Source: Actinomyces gerencseriae DSM 6844 (GTDB lineage: Bacteria; Actinomycetota; Actinomycetes; Actinomycetales; Actinomycetaceae). Taken from it: 64,000 nt of DNA. This document shows positions 58,638-64,000 of the stretch, piece by piece. The stretch spans positions 1-64,000 of the forward strand of contig NZ_KE386873.1 of NCBI RefSeq assembly GCF_000429265.1, in the 5' to 3' direction. Position 1 is the first letter of the stretch; the number at the start of each line of letters is the position of its first letter. A program made the position numbers and the translations under genes. A model generated the notes under the pieces. That model made no database searches. It saw nothing but the letters and a program-made list of their open reading frames with translations, and was not told the DNA's origin.

Positions 58638-60992
58638 TCACCGCGGACTCCTGTGCCACACGACGATCGACCACGGCTGCACCGCGACGCCGTCGGAGAC
58701 GACCTCGCCCTCGCCCTCGGGCCAGCAGTTGTCCTCCTTCTCCGCTCCCACGGCGGTGTCGACCAGGCGCCGCCACGCACGGTCCCCGTCGACCTCGGGC
58801 ACCCGGAAATCGACCGGGTCCGAGGTCATGTTCAGCATGACCCAGAAACCGTCGTCGGGGGCGTCGATGTGGATCGCGAGAGCCCGGTCGCCCTCGTTCG
58901 GGGAGCCGTCGGCGGTGGGCGCGTGGAACAGGTAGGAGACGTCGTCGCCCCCGACCGCCATGTCGCCCCAGGCGGCCTGACGCAGGCAGGCGTGCCGGCC
59001 CCGCAGCCGCATGAGGAAGGTGGTGAAGCGGAACAGAGGGTTCACCCGCTCGTCCCGGCCGTCGAAGACGCCCAGGTTGTCGTGGTAGACGGCGCCCGTG
59101 CCGTCCTCGATGCCCACCCGCTGGGGTGCGCTGGTGGCGATCATCGCGTAGTTGTTGCGCATGGCCGTGGAGTCCAGCGCCCACGGGTTGTTGTTGCCGT
59201 TCTGGGTGCGGCCGAACTCGTCTCCGGCCACCACCATGGGCACGCCGCGGGAGAGCATGAGGATCGTCCACAGGTTGCGCAGCCGCTGGCGCCGCAGCCC
59301 CTGGTCGCCCCCGGAGTCCCACGACAGGTTGTCGTCGCTGCCGCCGTCGGAGGGGCCGAAGGGGTAGGGCTGGTCGTTGACCTTCGTCTGGTAGCTGACG
59401 AGGTCGGCCAGGTTGAAGCCGTCATGGGCGTCGATGAAGTTGATCGACTTCTGCGGGCCGCCGTTGTCCTCGAAGTGGTGGTAGTCGCCGTTGACCATGT
59501 CGAGGAAGTCGGCGGTGTTCCCGTCCCCCTTGGTGAAGCGGCGGACGGCGTCGCGGTAGCGGCCGTTCCACTCGCCCCAGCCGCGGGGGAAGTTGCCCAC
59601 CTCGTAGCCCCACAGGTCCCAGGCCTCGGCGATGACCTCGATGTTCTCCTCCTCGGCGAGGGCGGCGATGTCGGTCAGCAGCGGGTGCTCGTTGAAGAAG
59701 CGCTTCTGGGCGCCCCAGTCGTCGGGCTCGGCGTCGGCGGGCAGCCGGCCCAGCACGGTGGCCAGGTCGAAGCGGAAGCCGTCGACCCCCATGTCACGGC
59801 TCCAGTAGCGCAGCGAGTCCAGGACGAGCCGCCGGGCCACCGGGGAGGAGTAGTTCATCTGGTTAGAGGTCCCCGTGGCGCCGTCGACGAGGATCTTCTC
59901 GCGGGTCATCTGGTAGTACTCGGCGGTGGCGAAGCCCCCCAGGCTCGTGAAGCCGGTGGTGCTCACGTCGCCGTTCCAGTTGCCGCCCTCGGCGGTGTGG
60001 TTGTAGACGACGTCGAGGTAGACCTCCATGCCGGCGTCGTGGAAGGCGCGGACCATCTCCTTGAACTCGCGGGTGGGGCCGCCCCGGCCCTTGTCGGCCG
60101 CGTAGCGGCGGTTGGGCGCGAAGAACGACAGGGTCATGTAGCCCCAGGCGTTGGCGGCGCCGGCCCGGCCGGTCTCGGACGCGTTGGTCTCGTGGACGGG
60201 CAGGAGCTCGACGGTGGTGACGCCGGCGGCCTTGAGGTACGGCGCCAGCATCCCCGCGCCCCTGTACGTGCCCTGGTACTCGGCGGGGATGCCGGCCACG
60301 CCCTCGAAGCCGGGCTCGCCGACCAGCAGGTCCGCCAGCCGGGCCGCGGAGGGATGGCCGGTGAGCTGCGTGACGCCCGCCTCGTAGATGATGGCCCGCT
60401 CCGACGGCAGCTGCGGCTTGCCGACCCGCCCGTCGCCGCCGGCGCCCCCGGGATCCTCGGGGACGACAATGCCCTTGGGGGCGTAGGGGGCGGTGTCGAT
60501 CCGACGGCGGGGCACGCCATCGACGAGCTCGCCGCCGGTGCCGAACACCCCGTCGTCGACGCCGAGGCGGGCCAGGGCGTCGGTGCGCACGTTGTGGGTG
60601 ATCTCGCGGGAGTAGGGGTCGAAGAGAACCTTGTTGGGGTTGAAGCGGTTGCCCTGCTCGTCGAGGTCGGCGATGAAGCCGGCGTCCGAGCCGGGGGTCC
60701 AGGCCTCGTCGTAGGGCCAGTTGGGGCCCCAGACGCGGAATCCGACGAGTGCGCCGGCCTCCAGGCCTCCCAGCCGGGCGCGCCAGACGCCGTCGGCGCC
60801 GCGAGCGGGCAGGAAGACGGCCGAGGCGGTGGCGCCGAGCGCCTCGGGGTAGATCTCCAGCTGGACCCGGGTGGCGGCGGGGGCGTGGACGGCGAAGACG
60901 ACGCCGTCGCCCTGGATGTGGGTGCCGAGCGGCCAGGTCGCATCGGCCCATGCGGTCTCATCGAGTGCGGTGATAGCAGACATGCGGGGCAT
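58638..60992 (-). CDS. glgX: Glycogen debranching enzyme
   Basis: A 784-aa GH13 isoamylase-type debrancher. An N-terminal CBM48 (PLGTHIQGDGVVFAVHAPAA) precedes the barrel. EVYLDVVYNHTAEGGNW, GVDGFRFDLATVLGR (nucleophile Asp), VIAEAWDLWGYEVGNFP (acid/base Glu) and NFIDAHDGFNLADLVSY are the four catalytic regions. LDSTAMRNN and GDEFGRTQNGNNNPW are typical of GlgX. ATG 60992 or the nearby ATG 60983 is the start; neither has a strong RBS. No other glycogen genes are adjacent. Confidence 0.95.
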   Translation of the reverse strand: MPRMSAITALDETAWADATWPLGTHIQGDGVVFAVHAPAATRVQLEIYPEALGATASAVFLPARGADGVWRARLGGLEAGALVGFRVWGPNWPYDEAWTPGSDAGFIADLDEQGNRFNPNKVLFDPYSREITHNVRTDALARLGVDDGVFGTGGELVDGVPRRRIDTAPYAPKGIVVPEDPGGAGGDGRVGKPQLPSERAIIYEAGVTQLTGHPSAARLADLLVGEPGFEGVAGIPAEYQGTYRGAGMLAPYLKAAGVTTVELLPVHETNASETGRAGAANAWGYMTLSFFAPNRRYAADKGRGGPTREFKEMVRAFHDAGMEVYLDVVYNHTAEGGNWNGDVSTTGFTSLGGFATAEYYQMTREKILVDGATGTSNQMNYSSPVARRLVLDSLRYWSRDMGVDGFRFDLATVLGRLPADAEPDDWGAQKRFFNEHPLLTDIAALAEEENIEVIAEAWDLWGYEVGNFPRGWGEWNGRYRDAVRRFTKGDGNTADFLDMVNGDYHHFEDNGGPQKSINFIDAHDGFNLADLVSYQTKVNDQPYPFGPSDGGSDDNLSWDSGGDQGLRRQRLRNLWTILMLSRGVPMVVAGDEFGRTQNGNNNPWALDSTAMRNNYAMIATSAPQRVGIEDGTGAVYHDNLGVFDGRDERVNPLFRFTTFLMRLRGRHACLRQAAWGDMAVGGDDVSYLFHAPTADGSPNEGDRALAIHIDAPDDGFWVMLNMTSDPVDFRVPEVDGDRAWRRLVDTAVGAEKEDNCWPEGEGEVVSDGVAVQPWSIVVWHRSPR

Positions 60993-61180
60993 GATCGCAC
61001 CCGAGTCTGACCGCCGGCTGATCACGGCCCGCCCGAACGCGCCCGCCGGACGGGCCCCGGCCGAGGCGGACCGACCCGCCGAACGGGGCCCGGCCGTGAC
61101 GGGCCGTTACATTGGATGCTTGAATGCACGGATGCACTGAACGCGTCGAGGACGACGCCGCTACGAGTGAGGACCGAACC

Positions 61181-61606
61181 ATGGGGAAGTTGGGAGTATC
61201 AGCCGGATCGCGAGGCCTCCGGGCCCTCGTCGCCGGGGCCATCATCGGATCGCTGCTGTGCGTCCAGGGGTGCGCCGGCGCCGACCTGCCGGAGGGCACG
61301 TGGGTGGTGACCTCCTCCGAGGGCCACGATCTCGTGGAGGGGACGCGGCCCAGCATGGTGCTCGACGGCCGCGGCATCAGGATCGACAGCGGCTGCAACA
61401 CCCTGTCCGGTCGGGTCGGCTACTCCCACGGCGTCCTGTCGGCCAAGGACCTGACGTCCACCCTCATCGGCTGCGACCCGGACCGGTTGGCCCAGGAGGA
61501 GTGGCTGACGGAGTTCTTCAGCGCCGGGGCCGAGGTCGCGCTCCAGGGCGACACGATGACTCTCACCCAGGACCGGGTGACGCTCACCCTGGAGCGGGAG
61601 TCCTGA
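61181..61606 (+). CDS. META-domain lipoprotein
   Basis: A 141-aa lipoprotein. The signal LRALVAGAIIGSLLCVQGC ends in Cys31. LPEGTWVVTSSEGHDLVEGT, IDSGCNTLSGRVGYSHGVLS and LIGCDPDRLAQEEWLTEFF match the META/HslJ fold, which in Gram-negatives is linked to heat and antibiotic tolerance. Two further Cys may form a disulfide outside the membrane. ATG 61181 follows GAGGA by seven bases. It is transcribed divergently from glgX. Confidence 0.85.
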   Translation: MGKLGVSAGSRGLRALVAGAIIGSLLCVQGCAGADLPEGTWVVTSSEGHDLVEGTRPSMVLDGRGIRIDSGCNTLSGRVGYSHGVLSAKDLTSTLIGCDPDRLAQEEWLTEFFSAGAEVALQGDTMTLTQDRVTLTLERES

Positions 61607-61803
61607 CCCTCCGGGGGACCGCGCCGGGAGTCTCCCAGCGCCGTCGAGCGCGAGCATCGCGTCGCCGGCGAACGCGGCCGTCGGCGCCTCCACCGAGAGG
61701 ATGAGAGGCGCCGGAGCCCGCCGTACCCCGGGTGGACGAGGGCGGCGGCGGATTCGTCCGGCAGCCCGATGTGCACCAGGTCACCACCACGAAGACTGGG
61801 CTC

Positions 61804-61995
61804 ATGAACACGATCACGACCACCTACCCGCGAAGCCGGCTCCTCGTCCTCGCCGATCAGCATTCTCGCCACCGCTGGACCAAGTCCGTGCAGGCGGCGT
61901 TTCTCACCGGGCTCCTCTGCCTCGTGCTCATCGGCGTCACGGGCACCCTGCTGGCGCTGATCGGAGGCGGCTCGACGACGGGCTCCAGCCGGTGA
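61804..61995 (+). CDS. Small single-pass membrane protein
   Basis: A 63-aa protein from ATG 61804. A polar N-terminus (TYPRSRLLVLADQHSRHRWT) is followed by one membrane helix (AFLTGLLCLVLIGVTGTLLA) and a Gly/Ser tail. There is no strong RBS. It lies between the META lipoprotein and the purL 3' end. Unknown function; it might not be expressed. Confidence 0.45.
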   Translation: MNTITTTYPRSRLLVLADQHSRHRWTKSVQAAFLTGLLCLVLIGVTGTLLALIGGGSTTGSSR

Positions 61996-62095
61996 CGACG
62001 GCGTCACCGCTCTTGGCGGTCGGACGCCGAGGCGACGTCCGGTGCCGTGGCGCCGCGCGCCCCGGAGCCGGCCATGAGACCGTGACGTGCCCGCT

Positions 62096-64000
62096 TCACC
62101 CGAGCAGTGCCGGCAGCACGCCCTCGACGCGCTCGCGCAGCTCGTCCAGATCGAGGACGAGCGGGCGACCCACCGGCCCCTCCCCCGCGGCGTCCCCACC
62201 GGCGAACCCGGCCCCGCCCTCGTCGAGCAGATCGGTGCCGGCCACGACGAGCAGGTCGCCGCCGGTGGTGCCCAGACGCGCCCAGGCGACGTCCTCGGCC
62301 TCGGCGGCCGCGGACACGGCCGCCACGGCCCACTCGGGCACGGCCACGATCGCGCGGGCCCCGGACTCGGAGAACAGGGCGGTGACGTCGTCCACGCCCT
62401 CGCCCTGGATGGCGGTCAGATCCACGCTGGCGCCGACGCCGTGGCGCAGGCAGGAGTCCACAAGGGTCTGGACGAGCCCACCGGTGGACAGGTCGTGGGC
62501 GGCGCGCACCAGCGTCTCGCCGTCGGGCCCCTCCGCCTCGCCGAGGGCCAGCAGGACACGCCCGAGGGCCATCTCCGCCTCGAGGTCGACGCGCGGGGGC
62601 AGCCCGCCGAGGTGGTCGTGGACCACGCGCGCCCACGCCGAGCCGTCGAGCTCGTCGGCGGTGGCGCCCAGGGCCATGATGGCCAGGCCCTCCTCGAACC
62701 AGCCCGAGGGGTTGGCGCGGCGCACGTCGTCCATGACGCCCAGGACGCCGACGACGGGCGTGGGATTGATCGAGGAGTCGATCCGCCCCTTGACCTTGCC
62801 GTGGGAGTTGTAGAGGGAGACGTTGCCACCGGTGACGGGCACGCCCATGACGGCGCAGGCGTCGGCCAGGCCGGTGATGATCTCGACGAGCTGCCACATG
62901 GCGTCGGGGTCCTCCGGCGAGCCGACGTTGAGGCAGTCGGTGACGGCCAGGGGCCGGGCCCCCACGGTGCACACGTTGCGGTAGGACTCGGCCAGGGCCG
63001 CGGCGGCGCCGGTGGCGGGGTCGAGCTTGGTGAAGCGGCCGTTGGCGTCGGTGGCGATGGCCACGCCCCGCCCGGTGGCCTCATCCACGCGGATGACGCC
63101 GGCGTCGTCGGGCTGGCACAGGGCGGTGCTGCCGCGCACGAAGCGGTCGTACTGGTCGGTCACCCAGGCGACGGGGGCCTGGTTGGGGCTGGTCACGACG
63201 GCGAGGACCTGCTCGGCGAGCTCGGCCGCCGTCTCGGGGCGGGGCAGGCGCGAGGAGGAGTCGGCGTTGAGTTCGTCCTGCCAGGCGGGACGGGCGTAGG
63301 GCCGCTCGTAGGTGGGGCCCTCATGGGCCACGGTGCGCGGGTCGACGTCGACGATCCGCTCCCCGAAGTGGTCGATGGTCAGGCGGCCCGAGCCGTTGAC
63401 CTCGCCGATGACGGCGGCCTCGACGTCCCACGTGTCGATGACGGCCATGAACTCCTCGAGCCTGTCGGGCGCGACGACGGCCATCATGCGCTCCTGGGAC
63501 TCGCTCATGAGGATCTCGCCGGCGGTCAGGGTGGGGTCGCGCAGCAGCACCTTCTCCAGGTCCACGTGCATGCCGCCGTCGCCGTTGGAGGCGAGCTCGC
63601 TGGTGGCGCAGGAGATGCCGGCGGCGCCCAGGTCCTGGATGCCCAGCACGAGGTCGCCCGCGAACAGGTCGAGGCAGCACTCGATGAGGACCTTCTCCAT
63701 GAAGGGGTCGCCCACCTGGACGCTGGGCCGCTTGGCGGGCATGCCGTCCTCGAAGGACTCGGACGCCAGGATGGAGGCGCCGCCGATGCCGTCGCCGCCG
63801 GTGCGCGCCCCGAAGAGCACCACCTTGTTGCCGGTGCCCGAGGCGTTGGCCAGGTGGATGTCCTCGTGGCGCAGCGCGCCCACGCACAGGGCGTTGACCA
63901 GCGGGTTCTCCTGGTAGGAGGGGTCGAACTCGGTCTCGCCGCCGATGTTGGGCAGGCCCAGGCAGTTGCCGTAGCCGCCCACGCCGGCCACGACGCCGTG
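62096..64000 (-). CDS. purL: FGAM synthase, PurL subunit (partial)
   Basis: The C-terminal 634 residues of phosphoribosylformylglycinamidine synthase II; the N-terminus lies beyond the right edge. MAGVGGYGNCLGLPNIGGET, GTGNKVVLFGARTGGDGIGG, CCLDLFAGDLVLGIQDLGAA, SESQERMMAVVAP and GNVSLYNSHGKVKGRIDSSI are the family blocks. It performs the glutamine-dependent step before PurM. It shares orientation with purF-purM but is 26 kb away, so these purine genes are not one operon here. Confidence 0.97.
   Translation of the reverse strand, partial: HGVVAGVGGYGNCLGLPNIGGETEFDPSYQENPLVNALCVGALRHEDIHLANASGTGNKVVLFGARTGGDGIGGASILASESFEDGMPAKRPSVQVGDPFMEKVLIECCLDLFAGDLVLGIQDLGAAGISCATSELASNGDGGMHVDLEKVLLRDPTLTAGEILMSESQERMMAVVAPDRLEEFMAVIDTWDVEAAVIGEVNGSGRLTIDHFGERIVDVDPRTVAHEGPTYERPYARPAWQDELNADSSSRLPRPETAAELAEQVLAVVTSPNQAPVAWVTDQYDRFVRGSTALCQPDDAGVIRVDEATGRGVAIATDANGRFTKLDPATGAAAALAESYRNVCTVGARPLAVTDCLNVGSPEDPDAMWQLVEIITGLADACAVMGVPVTGGNVSLYNSHGKVKGRIDSSINPTPVVGVLGVMDDVRRANPSGWFEEGLAIMALGATADELDGSAWARVVHDHLGGLPPRVDLEAEMALGRVLLALGEAEGPDGETLVRAAHDLSTGGLVQTLVDSCLRHGVGASVDLTAIQGEGVDDVTALFSESGARAIVAVPEWAVAAVSAAAEAEDVAWARLGTTGGDLLVVAGTDLLDEGGAGFAGGDAAGEGPVGRPLVLDLDELRERVEGVLPALLG

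Noticed and set aside
58452-61010. 852-aa open frame on the plus strand
   Set aside because: It is the antisense shadow of glgX and has no recognisable domain.

Overview
The window is one contiguous piece of a high-GC (about 70% by eye) Gram-positive chromosome, most likely an Actinomyces-type member of the Actinomycetaceae. The reasons are very high GC at third codon positions, actinobacterial families such as DUF3073, DUF3152, DUF3618, a sterol-carrier-like protein and a leucine-rich-repeat-variant membrane protein, several leaderless-looking promoters, and a fructose PTS. It is ordinary chromosome with small accessory patches. There is no prophage, no cas operon and no integrated plasmid.

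Layout. 1-1.5 kb: a frameshifted IS110 transposase. 1.5-3 kb: a three-gene unit (CPBP protease, membrane protein, small HTH protein) behind a palindromic operator. 3-5.2 kb: a flavodoxin-fold reductase, then a DUF488 gene facing a broken Cys/His-cluster gene. 5.3-9.3 kb: DEAD-box helicase and gluconate uptake and kinase genes. 9.4-13.8 kb: AEC transporter, EEP-fold hydrolase, MsrB and MscS. 13.8-18 kb: a co-directional cassette of response regulator, small winged-helix protein, ABC ATPase, ABC permease and histidine kinase. 18.2-19.7 kb: autoregulated PadR and its membrane partner. 19.9-20.2 kb: tRNA-Glu, -Asp and -Phe. 20.4-24.4 kb: zincin, GH3-like lipoprotein and LRV protein. 25-28.7 kb: a heterodimeric ABC exporter. 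28.9-32.2 kb: methyltransferase, envelope-stress-type small membrane proteins, DUF3073 and TetR. 32.6-35.7 kb: purF-purM (purL runs off the right end). 36.5-41.2 kb: a threonate/erythronate-type cluster. 41.6-45.6 kb: fruR-fruK-fruA. 45.7-50.1 kb: SCP-like protein, a degenerate 5'-nucleotidase-like surface protein and gdhA. 51-58.4 kb: methyltransferase, cupin, flavin monooxygenase, a membrane protein, phosphatidylcholine synthase, DUF3152 and a Phd/VapC pair. 58.6-62 kb: glgX, META lipoprotein and a small membrane protein.

The intergenic DNA is the most unusual part, with three kinds of repeats. (1) Two large divergent intergenic regions (24.6 kb and 50.6 kb) carry the same element: an octamer GGTCGTAC repeated on an exact 20-bp period, a conserved 17-nt core, then the octamer inverted on the same 20-bp period. 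(2) A 22-bp tandem repeat built on CCGAGATCGG occurs at 19.8, 35.8 and 50.3 kb, always in the same orientation. (3) At least four places hold exactly two copies of a local 28-bp sequence separated by 32-34 unrelated bases. That is the spacing of a type I-E CRISPR repeat-spacer-repeat, but the repeat sequence differs at every site. Further loose examples have 24-28-bp copies and 60-65-bp periods. I see no cas gene or conventional array here.

Among the proteins, the ABC exporter pair is notable. One subunit has lost Walker A, the Walker B Asp and the H-loop His but keeps LSGGQ; its partner keeps those motifs and has lost LSGGQ, so only one composite ATP site should work. Coordinates, motifs and overlaps come from reading the sequence. 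Functions are assigned from remembered family features without database searches.
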